Origin: Dickeya oryzae
GTDB lineage: Bacteria; Pseudomonadota; Gammaproteobacteria; Enterobacterales; Enterobacteriaceae
Assembly (NCBI RefSeq): GCF_009372235.1
Contig: NZ_ML762923.1
Location: 54,158-118,157 of the forward strand
Length of the DNA: 64,000 nt
Direction: 5' to 3'
Of this stretch, positions 38,416-47,713 are shown piece by piece. A program made the translations under genes and the position numbers. The notes under the pieces were generated by a model. That model was given only the letters and a program-made list of their open reading frames with translations. It made no database searches and was not told where the DNA came from. Within the stretch, counting starts at the first letter, position 1, and every line of letters starts with the position of its first letter.

Positions 38416-38876
38416 CTATTCGCCTCCGCGTCGCCTTGTTCTGCCCACAGCGATGTAACCGCGCGACCTGATGAAACGACTTGTTTTCGATTGATTCGTT
38501 TTCAACCGGCTGGTGCTCACGCGCTCCCTCACTTTTCAAATACGATTTTCAAACACAATGTTCGGATAGCAACGTCGCGTTATGCCGCCGTTTTATCCAC
38601 CTGGTTTCCCACGCCGGGAGTCCTTCGGGTTGTCGTGCCCGACATTCTGCGGCTTATCCGCTGACATCACCGTTTTGTTTTCTTTTTGAGCGCGTTGCTA
38701 TAGCGACGGCAGCTCTGGTTATACGAATTTGACGTTGGAACAGGAGCGAAAATACATCTCATCAATTCATTACCGATCAGCGCATGAGCGAAAAGCGTCT
38801 GGTTGCCCGAAGCGGGATCGGTCAAGCAATGCTGCTCTTTTGTTTCTTACTTTACTAAAAAGCGATGGCATAAAGG

Positions 38877-40013
38877 ATGTTAAAACCAACACTGAAAGTT
38901 ATACCGCTGATGTTGTCGGCGACATTCCTGGCGGGTTGTACGCTGGTGCCAGGCACACACCTTTCTACCAGTGGAAAAGAGGTCATAGAACAGCCGGATG
39001 ATGATTTCAATATCAATAAGCTGGTCAACATTTACCCTATCACCCCATTGCTGATAGATAAAATGCGCCTGCGACCGGCGATTGCCCAGAATAACCCGTC
39101 GCTGGAGGCGGAACTAAAACGCTACGAATACCGCATTGGTATCGGCGATGTACTGATGGTAACCGTGTGGGATCACCCGGAATTGACCACACCGGCAGGG
39201 ACTTACCGTACGGCTGCCGACACCGGTAACTGGGTTCACGCCGACGGCACCATTTTTTATCCCTATATCGGCAAGATGCGTGTCGTGGACAAAACACTGA
39301 CCGAAGTGCGTGATGAAATCATGCGCCGTCTGGCGCAATACATCGAATCACCGCAGGTAGAGGTCAGCGTCGCCGCATTCCGTTCACAAAAAACCTATGT
39401 GACAGGGGAAGTGGTGCACTCAGGGCAACAACCTATCACCAATGTACCGCTGACGATTCTGGATGCCATAAACAATGCCGGTGGGTTGAGCGAGTTCGCT
39501 GACTGGCGCAACCTGGTATTGACGCATAACGGCAAGGATGAACGGATTTCCCTACAGGCACTGATGCAAAACGGAGATTTGTCTCAGAATCGCCTGTTGT
39601 ACCCCGGCGACATTCTGTTTGTACCCCGTAACGATGACCTGAAAGTTTTCGTGATGGGGGAAGTGAATAAACAATCGACCCTGAAGATGGATCGTAGCGG
39701 CATGACGCTAACCGAAGCGCTGGGTAGTGCAGAAGGGATAAACCAACAGGTGGCTGATGCGACCGGCATATTTGTTATCCGTCCGCTACGCGGTACGCAA
39801 GGGCCAAAACTGGCCAACATTTATCAGCTCAACACCAAAGACGCTACAGCACTGGTGATGGGATCTGAGTTCCCGTTGCAACCCTATGACGTGGTGTATG
39901 TCACCTCTGCGCCGGTCGCACGCTGGAACCGCCTGATTTCGCAACTGGTACCGACTATCAGTGGGTTTAATAACCTGAGTGAAGGCAGCTTGCGCGTTCG
40001 TAACTGGCCGTAA
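38877..40013 (+). CDS. wza: Outer-membrane polysaccharide export lipoprotein Wza
   Basis: Wza forms the octameric outer-membrane channel through which capsule or EPS leaves the cell. The 378-residue precursor has a lipoprotein signal with lipobox LAGC (Cys21), the polysaccharide-export domain with [20 protein letters not shown] near 85-105, SLBB repeats ([17 protein letters not shown] near 190) and a C-terminal amphipathic helix region. It closely matches E. coli Wza (379). The ribosome-binding sequence AAAGG abuts the ATG, which is poor spacing. It heads wza-wzb-wzc. Confidence 0.96.
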   Translation: MLKPTLKVIPLMLSATFLAGCTLVPGTHLSTSGKEVIEQPDDDFNINKLVNIYPITPLLIDKMRLRPAIAQNNPSLEAELKRYEYRIGIGDVLMVTVWDHPELTTPAGTYRTAADTGNWVHADGTIFYPYIGKMRVVDKTLTEVRDEIMRRLAQYIESPQVEVSVAAFRSQKTYVTGEVVHSGQQPITNVPLTILDAINNAGGLSEFADWRNLVLTHNGKDERISLQALMQNGDLSQNRLLYPGDILFVPRNDDLKVFVMGEVNKQSTLKMDRSGMTLTEALGSAEGINQQVADATGIFVIRPLRGTQGPKLANIYQLNTKDATALVMGSEFPLQPYDVVYVTSAPVARWNRLISQLVPTISGFNNLSEGSLRVRNWP

Positions 40014-40031
40014 TTACCGAGGGAGGTGTTG

Positions 40032-40466
40032 ATGTTTAACCGTATTCTGGTCATTTGTGAGGGCAATATCTGCCGTTCACCGACCGGTGAGCGTTTACTC
40101 AAACAGGCCTTGCCGGAGAAAACCGTGGCCTCCGCTGGTTGGCGAGCGATGGAGGGGAAACCGGCCGATGAAACGGCCAGTCTGGTCGCCGCTGAGCATG
40201 GTATATCGCTAGATGGACATGTTGCGCGTCAGTTGACCTCGCCGTTGTGTCGGCATTACGACCTGATTCTGGTGATGGAAAAGGCTCAAATTGATGCCGT
40301 GTGCCGTTTCGCCCCGGAAGTCCGGGGGAAAACGTTGTTGTTCGGGCACTGGTTTAACCAGCAGGAGATCACCGACCCGTACCGTAAGAGCCGGGAAGCC
40401 TTTGAGTTTGTGTATACCCAACTTGAACAATCTGCCCGTAAATGGGCACAGGCGCTGAGCCGTTAA
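40032..40466 (+). CDS. wzb: Low-molecular-weight protein-tyrosine phosphatase Wzb
   Basis: Wzb removes phosphate from the tyrosine cluster of the kinase Wzc; cycling of this phosphorylation is needed for polymer assembly. The 144-residue protein has the phosphatase loop C9EGNICRS16 and the general acid in DPYRKS near 116. The ATG at 40032 follows GAGGGAGG. It lies 18 bases after wza and 16 before wzc. Confidence 0.96.
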   Translation: MFNRILVICEGNICRSPTGERLLKQALPEKTVASAGWRAMEGKPADETASLVAAEHGISLDGHVARQLTSPLCRHYDLILVMEKAQIDAVCRFAPEVRGKTLLFGHWFNQQEITDPYRKSREAFEFVYTQLEQSARKWAQALSR

Positions 40467-40482
40467 CCAGTCAGGGATTACG

Positions 40483-42654
40483 ATGTCAGAGAGAATTGCC
40501 GTGAAAACAGCTGAAGCGGACAAGGCGGATGAAATTGACCTGGGACGTTTACTGGGCACCGTACTGGATCACCGCTGGCTCATTATCAGTATCACCACCA
40601 TCTTTACCATGCTGGGTATTCTGTATGCGCTGTTGGCAACCCCGGTGTATCAGGCGGATGCGATGGTACAGGTCGAACAGAACGTCAGCGATTCGCTCAT
40701 GAGCGATATTTCCAAAGTGTTGCCGGATACCAAACCGCAGTCCGCGCCGGAAGTCGAATTGCTCCGCTCCCGGATGGTGGTCGGGAAAACCGTACAGGAT
40801 TTGGGGTTGGATACCGAGGTGGAGCAGCAGTACTTCCCACTGTTCGGCAAAGGTCTCGCCCGCCTGAAAAATGAAGAACCGGCTCGCGTGGTGGTGCCCC
40901 GTTTATCGGTACCAGACAGTTGGCTGGATGAAAAAATGACGCTGGCTATCGGGGAGAATGGCACTTATCGCTTTAGCGCCGGTAAGGATGCGGATTTTAC
41001 CGGCCACATTGGGCAAGTCGCCTCTCAGCATGGTTTTAGTCTGCTGGTAAGCAGTACCGACGCACCACCGGGAACCGTGTTTACCGTCAGGAAAAAAAAT
41101 ACGCTAACGGCTATCAATGACATTCTGGCGGAACTGTCGGTGGCGGATAAGGGGAAGGATACCGGCGTATTGCAGTTAACGCTGGAAGGCAGCGACCCTG
41201 CACTGGTGAAGAGGACGCTGACCAGTATCAGCGATAACTACCTGCAACAGAATGTGGACCGCAAGTCAGAAGAGGCGGCCAGAAGCCTGGCATTTTTGAA
41301 GGAACAATTGCCGCTGGTGCGGGCGTCGCTGGAAACAGCGGAAGACAAACTCAATAAGTACCGTCAGCAGAAGGACTCGGTGGATTTGTCGCTGGAAGCC
41401 AAGTCAGTGCTGGATACCATCGTGGATGTCGAGTCTCAGCTCAACCAACTGACGTTCCGCGAAGCGGAAATCTCCAAATTGTATACCCGTGAGCATCCGG
41501 CTTATCGGGCGTTACTGGAAAAACGCGTCACGCTGGAAAAGGAGCGGGACAGCCTGAATCGGCGCGTTAGCAGCATGCCGAAAACTCAGCAGGAAATTGT
41601 CCGTCTGACACGGGATGTGAATGTCGGGCAGGAAGTGTATGTCCAGTTGATGAATAAGCAACAGGAACTGAGCATCAATAAAGCCAGCACCGTCGGTAAC
41701 GTGCGCATTATCGATCCTGCAGTGGTGCAGTTAAAACCGGTGAAACCCAAGAAAACGCTGGTAATTGTGCTGGCCGCAATGCTGGGTGGTGTGGCGGCTA
41801 TCGGGTTCGTGTTGCTGAAAACGTTGCTGCATCGCGGGATTGAAAGCCCGGAGCAACTCGAAGAGCTTGGCATCAATGTATACGCCAGTGTGCCACTGTC
41901 GGAGTGGCAACAGAAGAAAGATCGGGAATTCGTCGGCAAGAACCGCAAACGCAATGCCCGCTCTGATTCGCTGTTAGCCGTGGGCAATCCAGCCGATTTG
42001 GCGATCGAAGCGATTCGTAGTCTGCGCACCAGCCTGCACTTCGCCATGATGGAGGCGAAAAACAATGTGCTGATGATTTCAGGCGCTAGTCCAGGGATCG
42101 GTAAATCCTTTATCAGTGCCAATCTGGGGGCGGTGATCGCTCAGGCGGGCCAGCGAGTGTTGATCGTCGATTGTGACATGCGCAAAGGGTATGCCCACCA
42201 CCTGTTGGGAGCGACGCCTGAGCGTGGGTTGTCGGATATCTTGTCCGGGCAGATCGAGACGCAACAAGCACTGCGTACCACGGTGGTGGAGAACCTGTTT
42301 TTTATTCCTCGCGGTCAGATCCCGCCTAATCCTTCAGAGCTGTTGATGCACAGTCACTTTACCGACTTCATCAACTGGGCGACCCGGCAATTCGACATTG
42401 TACTGTTAGATACGCCGCCCATTCTGGCGGTGACCGATGCAGCAATTATCAGCCGACAGGCGGGGACCTCGCTGCTGGTGGCGCGTTTTGAAACGAATAC
42501 GCCAAAAGAAGTGGAAATCAGCATCCGGCGTTTTGAGCAGAATGGGGCACCGATCAAGGGGGTTATCCTGAACGCGGTTATCCGCCGGGCATTAAGTTAT
42601 TACAGCTATGGTTATGATTCTTATCAGTATTCTTACGGTTCAGATAAAAAGTAG
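40483..42654 (+). CDS. wzc: Polysaccharide co-polymerase and tyrosine autokinase Wzc
   Basis: Wzc spans the inner membrane and controls chain length and export together with Wza. The 723-residue protein has an N-terminal Wzz-type domain with a first helix near residues 32-52, a long periplasmic coiled coil, a second helix near 425-448, and a cytoplasmic BY-kinase domain with Walker A GASPGIGKS near 533-541 and Walker A' VLIVDCDMRKG. The C-terminus has seven Tyr in the last 19 residues (YYSYGYDSYQYSY), the autophosphorylation cluster. Residue numbering tracks E. coli Wzc closely. Confidence 0.97.
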   Translation: MSERIAVKTAEADKADEIDLGRLLGTVLDHRWLIISITTIFTMLGILYALLATPVYQADAMVQVEQNVSDSLMSDISKVLPDTKPQSAPEVELLRSRMVVGKTVQDLGLDTEVEQQYFPLFGKGLARLKNEEPARVVVPRLSVPDSWLDEKMTLAIGENGTYRFSAGKDADFTGHIGQVASQHGFSLLVSSTDAPPGTVFTVRKKNTLTAINDILAELSVADKGKDTGVLQLTLEGSDPALVKRTLTSISDNYLQQNVDRKSEEAARSLAFLKEQLPLVRASLETAEDKLNKYRQQKDSVDLSLEAKSVLDTIVDVESQLNQLTFREAEISKLYTREHPAYRALLEKRVTLEKERDSLNRRVSSMPKTQQEIVRLTRDVNVGQEVYVQLMNKQQELSINKASTVGNVRIIDPAVVQLKPVKPKKTLVIVLAAMLGGVAAIGFVLLKTLLHRGIESPEQLEELGINVYASVPLSEWQQKKDREFVGKNRKRNARSDSLLAVGNPADLAIEAIRSLRTSLHFAMMEAKNNVLMISGASPGIGKSFISANLGAVIAQAGQRVLIVDCDMRKGYAHHLLGATPERGLSDILSGQIETQQALRTTVVENLFFIPRGQIPPNPSELLMHSHFTDFINWATRQFDIVLLDTPPILAVTDAAIISRQAGTSLLVARFETNTPKEVEISIRRFEQNGAPIKGVILNAVIRRALSYYSYGYDSYQYSYGSDKK

Positions 42655-42847
42655 TCAGGCGTGTGCATCAGGATGACGTATGTCCTGATGGCACATCGAA
42701 AGCGCCGGGAGCACTGAAAAAAGAGAGAGAAGTGACAGGATATGGCGCTGGCTTGGTTCCCCTGGCGCTATGTCAGGCATAAGGGGGAAAGAGGGCGGCC
42801 ATCAGGAATTGGGACGGGTATAAACGATTAGAATAAGGATAGCCAAC

Positions 42848-44002
42848 ATGAAAATAATGATTATCAATACCTTATATCATCCTTATAAAGTGGGCGGCGC
42901 AGAGGTTTCCGTTAAGTTGCTGGCTGAAGCGCTGGTGCAACGCGGCCATCAGGTTCGGGTGTTATGCCTGACGCCTGACCCACAGCGCAGTGAGCAGAAA
43001 GTCAATGACGTAGAGGTGTGCTATCTGCCCTTGGCAAATCATTACTGGCCGTTCGACGGGCAACAGCGCACTTTCGTTCAGAAGATACGCTGGCACCTGA
43101 AAGACTACTATAACCGCGATATGTGCAAGGCGGTCATGCGTGAAATTCAGGCGTTTTTGCCCGATATCGTACACACCAACAATCTTGCCGGATTTTCGGT
43201 GTCGGCCTGGTCAGCGGCGAGAGCCTGCGGGGTGAAAATTCTGCACACCAGCCGGGATTATTACTTGTTTCACCATAATGCTACCCTGTTTTCTGAAGGA
43301 CGTAATCAGGATCCCGATGCGCCAGCTATACGCCTGATGTCAGTCATGAAAAAACGGTTGAGTCGTCTGGTCGATGGTTATGTCGGCATCAGCCAGTTTA
43401 TTAGCGAGATGCATCGTCAGGCCGGTTTTTTCCCTCATGCTCACCATGTCTTTATTTATAACACGGTACCGGCAGTCAGAGGCGGTAGCGAAAATCAGAA
43501 GCGCGCCGTGCAAACGGATGTCAGGCGAATCGGTTTTATTGGCAAACTGTCGGCGGATAAAGGGTTTGATGATTTTTGCGCGCTGGCCCGACATTACCAT
43601 CATCGTTCCGGCTATGCCTTTTATGCCGCAGGTTGTATCACTCAGGATAACCTACTGGTGGAAGAGGCTCGTCAGTGTGGAGTGAGATTGTTGGGTTTTG
43701 TCAATCTGGACGATTTTATGCGACAGGTCGATGTGGTTGTGTTACCGGTGAAATGGCACGAACCGTTCGGTCGCGTGGTGGTAGAAAGCATATTCCATGG
43801 AAAGGTGGTTCTGACCAATCAAATGGGGGCTGTGGGTGAGCTGGCCTCTATTTTACCGAACATCTATTTCATGGAGGAGACTCTGGTTGACGATGTGATG
43901 GAACATGTTGAACCACTTTGTCCCGACATGCTGGCACATTTCACACCCAGCCGGGTCGCGCAAGAATATGAACAGGCGTACCACAACGTACTGGGTGTCT
44001 GA
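42848..44002 (+). CDS. GT4-family glycosyltransferase (first of a tandem pair)
   Basis: A 384-residue GT-B enzyme: N-terminal acceptor domain starting with INTLYHPYKVGGAEVSV (Gly-rich loop) and C-terminal nucleotide-sugar domain with IGFIGKLSADKGFDDF near 225 and the EX7E motif in HEPFGRVVVES near 300. It probably adds one sugar to the lipid-linked repeat unit on the cytoplasmic face. The sugar cannot be read from sequence; mannose or glucose are usual for GT4. It is very similar along its whole length to the next gene, and both share GGCGGCCATC about 50 bases upstream of their ATG, so the pair arose by tandem duplication. Confidence 0.85.
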   Translation: MKIMIINTLYHPYKVGGAEVSVKLLAEALVQRGHQVRVLCLTPDPQRSEQKVNDVEVCYLPLANHYWPFDGQQRTFVQKIRWHLKDYYNRDMCKAVMREIQAFLPDIVHTNNLAGFSVSAWSAARACGVKILHTSRDYYLFHHNATLFSEGRNQDPDAPAIRLMSVMKKRLSRLVDGYVGISQFISEMHRQAGFFPHAHHVFIYNTVPAVRGGSENQKRAVQTDVRRIGFIGKLSADKGFDDFCALARHYHHRSGYAFYAAGCITQDNLLVEEARQCGVRLLGFVNLDDFMRQVDVVVLPVKWHEPFGRVVVESIFHGKVVLTNQMGAVGELASILPNIYFMEETLVDDVMEHVEPLCPDMLAHFTPSRVAQEYEQAYHNVLGV

Positions 44003-44303
44003 TATACCCGCTTAATACAACACAATCCAACGTATCAGTGTGTTTCACGTGAGCTGAATCAATCAGCCGTATATTGATAGACAAAGGCAGTTTCGCTTTT
44101 GCCTATGAAATGATGAATAAAGAAAACGCATAATGTTGCACTGGCGGTCATGGTGCTGCAATCAAGAATGTGGTCTTTAACGCATTGCTTTAATTTACTC
44201 TGGGTTTGTTTTGCTATCAATTTGATTCTTAACATCATTTACTTAGTACGGAGAAGGCGGCCATCGTCTGTGCCGACCCCGTATTTGCCAGGGACAATGC
44301 AAC
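44003..44303. other. Spacer between the tandem GT4 genes
   Basis: I see no gene in this 301-base gap. Its last 50 bases resemble the upstream region of the first GT4 gene (GGCGGCCATC at 44256-44265 against 42794-42803), and the rest is AT-rich without a clear terminator or promoter. It looks like the duplication joint. Confidence 0.5.
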
Positions 44304-45506
44304 ATGCGAATTCTGATTATTAATACGCTATATCACCCTTATAAGGTAGGGGGAGCCGAAGTTTCCGTGCAGTTGATGGCGGAAGCGTTGGTTCAACGGC
44401 ATCACCAGGTACAAGTACTGTGTCTGACGCCGGAAAAGCAGCGCAGTGAAACGGTAATCAATGGCGTTGCTGTGTGTTATGTGCCATTAGCTAACAATTA
44501 CTGGCCGTTTGATGGTGAAAAAAGATCTTTCTGTCAAAAAATACGCTGGCATCTGAAAGATCACTACAACAGTGAGATGCGTGCCACTGTGATGGAGGTT
44601 ATTCGGGATTTTGCACCGGATCTGGTTCACACCAACAATATTGCTGGATTTTCGGTATCGTCCTGGTCGGCAGCGAAAGCTTGTGGGGTAAAAATTCTGC
44701 ACACCAGTCGGGATTATTATCTGTTTCATCCTAACGCGACGCTGTTTAGCCGGGGGAGAAATCAGGATCCATCTGCTGCCAGTATTCGTCTGCTGTCCTG
44801 GTTGAAAAGACGCTATAGCCGACTGGTGGATGGTTATGTCGGTATTAGCCAGTTTATTTTTGAACGCCATCATCGGGCAGGATTTTTTCCTGGCGTACCG
44901 CAGTCGTTCGTTTATGACATTGTGTTACCTGCGGTTGAGGATGCTGAATTAAACACGGTAGTCGCAGACAACAGAAAACGCTGGCGTATCGGTTTTATCG
45001 GTAAGCTGGCTCAGGATAAGGGATTTGACGAATTTTGCCTGCTGGCTCGCCATTACTGTCATCATCCGGAGTATGTCTTTTGTGCTGCTGGGCATATCAA
45101 TCCTGGTAATCCGTTGGTGGCGGAAGCTCGCGATAGCGGGGTGACGTTACTGGGCTTTGTGAGCCTGGAGGCGTTTATGCAACAGGTGGATATTGTGGTA
45201 TTGCCGGTGAAATGGCATGAACCCTTCGGTCGGGTAGTGGTAGAGAGTGTGTTTTATGGAAAGAGGGTACTGACTAACCGTATGGGGGCGGTCAGTGAAT
45301 TATCGACTCTATTACCGAACATTTATTTCATGGAAGAGAACTCTCTCGAGTCAGTAATTAATAAACATGTTGAGCCGATCAGTCCGGAAGTACTACATGC
45401 CTTCACGCCAGAGAAAATTGCCGGTGAATTTGAATGCGCTTACATGAAAATACTGATGCCTGAATACCATCAGCATTATTTATCACCCGCAGAAGGTGAA
45501 AAATAA
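44304..45506 (+). CDS. GT4-family glycosyltransferase (second of a tandem pair)
   Basis: A 400-residue paralogue of the preceding gene, with the same N-terminus (INTLYHPYKVGGAEVSV), the GT-B hinge region IGFIGKLAQDKGFDEF, the EX7E motif HEPFGRVVVES and the C-terminal LLPNIYFMEE. It has a longer C-terminal tail. Divergence is spread over the whole protein, so both copies appear to be kept by selection and may add different sugars or linkages. It acts in the cytoplasm on the undecaprenol-linked repeat unit. Confidence 0.85.
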   Translation: MRILIINTLYHPYKVGGAEVSVQLMAEALVQRHHQVQVLCLTPEKQRSETVINGVAVCYVPLANNYWPFDGEKRSFCQKIRWHLKDHYNSEMRATVMEVIRDFAPDLVHTNNIAGFSVSSWSAAKACGVKILHTSRDYYLFHPNATLFSRGRNQDPSAASIRLLSWLKRRYSRLVDGYVGISQFIFERHHRAGFFPGVPQSFVYDIVLPAVEDAELNTVVADNRKRWRIGFIGKLAQDKGFDEFCLLARHYCHHPEYVFCAAGHINPGNPLVAEARDSGVTLLGFVSLEAFMQQVDIVVLPVKWHEPFGRVVVESVFYGKRVLTNRMGAVSELSTLLPNIYFMEENSLESVINKHVEPISPEVLHAFTPEKIAGEFECAYMKILMPEYHQHYLSPAEGEK

Positions 45507-45659
45507 AACACATCAGTGTATTAAATTGAATAACGTATTAACTCGATCGATGTGTTAACGCGATCAATGTATTAACTCACTTGTCTTTGGGTAAGGAAAC
45601 CCAGCAAAAATATTCTATCTTATCTAAACGGTTTCACTATTTAGTGTAACTGGAAGGGG
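45507..45659. repeat. Imperfect short repeats between GT genes
   Basis: Between 45516 and 45580 a TGTATTAA/CGTATTAAC/TGTGTTAAC/TGTATTAAC unit recurs four times at 17-20-base intervals, with a shared CGATCRATG. Its role is unknown; similar short repeats lie in the other spacers of this cluster. Confidence 0.5.
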
Positions 45660-45668
45660 ATGTCATTC

Positions 45669-46694
45669 ATGTATGTGAATACACGTAATTTACTGGGGCA
45701 CACTACCGGTGTGCAACGTTATACCAGAAAGATTATTGATTATATTTCCACTGAGGGTGTCAGGGTGGCGTCAATACAGCCTGAACGGGTTATTTACGGA
45801 ATGAAAGGGCATTTATGGGAGCAATTTTCTTTGCCAATGAATATCTCTTCACGAGAAATATTATGGTCTCCTTGTAATACTGGGCCTTTATTGATTAAAA
45901 ATCAGATTGTCACTATTCACGATACCGTGCCTTTTGACCACCCCGAATGGCTGAATAGAAAATTTGTGGCCTGGTATCAATTTATGCAGCCGCGTCTGGC
46001 GAAAAAAGTAGAACACATCATCACTATTTCTGAATTTTCCCGAGAACGCATCATCCACCATTTACGCGTACCCGCAAGTAAGGTGTCGGTGATTTATAAC
46101 GGCGTGGATGTGTTACAGCCAGAGGCTGACGGTAGTGAAACGAGAAAAAGTCTGCCAGTGGTGGATGGTGATTACTTACTGTCGGTGGGGTCACTGGAAC
46201 CACGGAAAAATATTCCCCGATTAATCAAGGCATTTCTACGCTTCAGGCAGGAAAGCCACACGGATATGCGTCTGGTAATTGTGGGTAAGAAAGGCGTCTC
46301 ACGGGTTTTTGAGGATGACGGGACGCAAGCGTTGGCCGACAACCCAGCGGTGGTATTTACCGGCCATGTCAGTGATGAAGCGCTGGTGAGTTTGTATCAG
46401 CACGCGCGCGGTTTTTGTTATCCCTCGATGTACGAGGGTTTTGGTTTACCGCCGCTTGAAGCCATGTGCTATGGCCTGCCGGTATTAACCAGCAACACCA
46501 CATCAATGAGAGAGTTGTGTGAAAAACGGGCGATCCTGGTCGACCCATTGTCGGTGGAATCTATCGCTGAAGGTATTCACCAGTTGGTGGCCGGTCAAGG
46601 GCCGACAGGGATGCGGGAAAACGGTGAAGCATTCGCGCGATCGCTGACCTGGAAGCGGTGTGCATCTGAAACGTTACGTGTACTGGAGCATTGA
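45669..46694 (+). CDS. GT4-family glycosyltransferase (mannosyltransferase-like)
   Basis: A 341-residue GT-B enzyme with IVTIHDTVPFDHPEW near 80, IITISEFSRERI near 115, LLSVGSLEPRKNIPRLIKAF near 170 and the EX7E motif in YEGFGLPPLEAM near 255. This layout is typical of GDP-mannose-dependent WbaZ/MtfB-like transferases, and manB/manC are in the same cluster. The exact linkage is unknown. The ATG at 45660 directly abuts the AAGGGG sequence (45654-45659), so the ATG at 45669, nine bases away, is the better start. Confidence 0.82.
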   Translation: MYVNTRNLLGHTTGVQRYTRKIIDYISTEGVRVASIQPERVIYGMKGHLWEQFSLPMNISSREILWSPCNTGPLLIKNQIVTIHDTVPFDHPEWLNRKFVAWYQFMQPRLAKKVEHIITISEFSRERIIHHLRVPASKVSVIYNGVDVLQPEADGSETRKSLPVVDGDYLLSVGSLEPRKNIPRLIKAFLRFRQESHTDMRLVIVGKKGVSRVFEDDGTQALADNPAVVFTGHVSDEALVSLYQHARGFCYPSMYEGFGLPPLEAMCYGLPVLTSNTTSMRELCEKRAILVDPLSVESIAEGIHQLVAGQGPTGMRENGEAFARSLTWKRCASETLRVLEH

Positions 46695-46770
46695 GACCCT
46701 GTGCGGTGTAACCAAACCAATAGCGTTTTCGCTATTCCTGTGTGCCATTCAGATGTGCAAGAGAATCGAT

Positions 46771-47688
46771 ATGAAAGTCAACTTTGTCGTTCCGGTATAT
46801 AACGGCGGCAGTATCTGGGAGCAGTGTGCGGCGGCGCTGCATGCCTGTCTGGTCGCTGAAAAATTGTCACCTCAGCAGGTGCTGGTCATTGATTCGTCAT
46901 CACGGGACAACTCGCTTGATGTCGCTGCCCACTATGGTTTTCGTTGTCACTCGATTACCTCCGCCGAATTTAATCACGGTGGCACGCGTAACCTCGGTGT
47001 GGAAATGAGTGGCGGTGATGTGGTGGTGTTCCTGACCCAGGATGCGATTCCCCAGCCTTATTTTATTCGTGAGATTGTGTCGGCATTCACTGATGAGCGG
47101 GTTGCCGTGGCGTATGGCCGTCAGTTGCCACATGACGATGCCAACCCGCTGGCCTGCCATGCGCGCCGCTTTAATTACCGTTCTCGCAGTCAGATTATGG
47201 GGATGATGAATAAGGCGCAGCATGGCATCAAGACGGTGTTCAGTTCGAACTCGTTTGCCGCCTACCGGGTGAAGGTATTCCATGAATTAGGTGGATTCCC
47301 GTCTAACACAATTCTCAGTGAGGATATGTATCTGGCAGCCCAGGCGGTACTGGCGGGATATCGGGTTGCTTATGTCGCACAAGCGGCGGTTAAGCATTCG
47401 CATAATTACACGCCGATAGAGGAATTTAAACGTTATTTCGATATTGGTGTTTTCCACTGTGACGAAAAATGGATTAGGGAGGCGTTTGGCGGTGCTGGCG
47501 GCGAAGGGATGCGGTTTATTTTTTCCGAGCTCCGTTATCTGATGAAAAAAAATCATTATCTGTGGATCCCTCGTGCCTGTGTGCACAATGCCCTGAAAAT
47601 TGCGGGATATAAGTTAGGGCAGCATTATCAAAAAATACCTCATGGTTTAATCAGCAAACTGAGTATGCATAAAAGATTCTGGCAATAA
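46771..47688 (+). CDS. GT2-family glycosyltransferase (rhamnosyltransferase-like)
   Basis: A 305-residue GT-A enzyme with the nucleotide-binding start VNFVVPVYNGGSIWEQC, VIDSSSRDNSLDVAA, the HGGTRNLG motif typical of RfbF/WbbL-like rhamnosyltransferases near 70, TQDA as the metal-binding DxD equivalent near 91, and LSEDMYLA near 180. With rfbBACD just downstream, L-rhamnose is the likely donor sugar (inference). The frame is open to 46660 inside the previous gene, but the ATG at 46771 with AAGAGA upstream begins the domain. Confidence 0.82.
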   Translation: MKVNFVVPVYNGGSIWEQCAAALHACLVAEKLSPQQVLVIDSSSRDNSLDVAAHYGFRCHSITSAEFNHGGTRNLGVEMSGGDVVVFLTQDAIPQPYFIREIVSAFTDERVAVAYGRQLPHDDANPLACHARRFNYRSRSQIMGMMNKAQHGIKTVFSSNSFAAYRVKVFHELGGFPSNTILSEDMYLAAQAVLAGYRVAYVAQAAVKHSHNYTPIEEFKRYFDIGVFHCDEKWIREAFGGAGGEGMRFIFSELRYLMKKNHYLWIPRACVHNALKIAGYKLGQHYQKIPHGLISKLSMHKRFWQ

Positions 47689-47713
47689 CTTCTACTTCTA
47701 CAGGTGAACGACT

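Larger units (their letters stand above)
37482..38876. other. 1.4-kb AT-rich leader between yegH and wza
   Basis: This is the largest gap in the window. From left it holds the yegH promoter side, an AT-rich block (about 37620-38090) with many A/T tracts, a possible 23-codon ORF, an RcsAB-like box, a TTGACA at 38000-38005 without a good -10, the JUMPstart/ops element, and a degenerate copy of the wza start region. Long untranslated leaders are normal for RfaH/RcsAB-controlled capsule operons. This one is longer than in E. coli because of the extra copy. Confidence 0.75.

Noticed and set aside
38350-38664. 104-codon ORF in the capsule leader as a functional gene
   Set aside because: Its first 20 or so codons resemble those of wza, but the rest has no lipobox, no domain and Pro/Ser/Arg-rich noise-like composition. 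It is better explained as a degenerate copy.
38729-39001. 90-codon ORF overlapping the wza start
   Set aside because: It is in another frame of the wza 5' region and has no ribosome-binding site or domain; the likeness to real coding sequence comes from overlapping wza.
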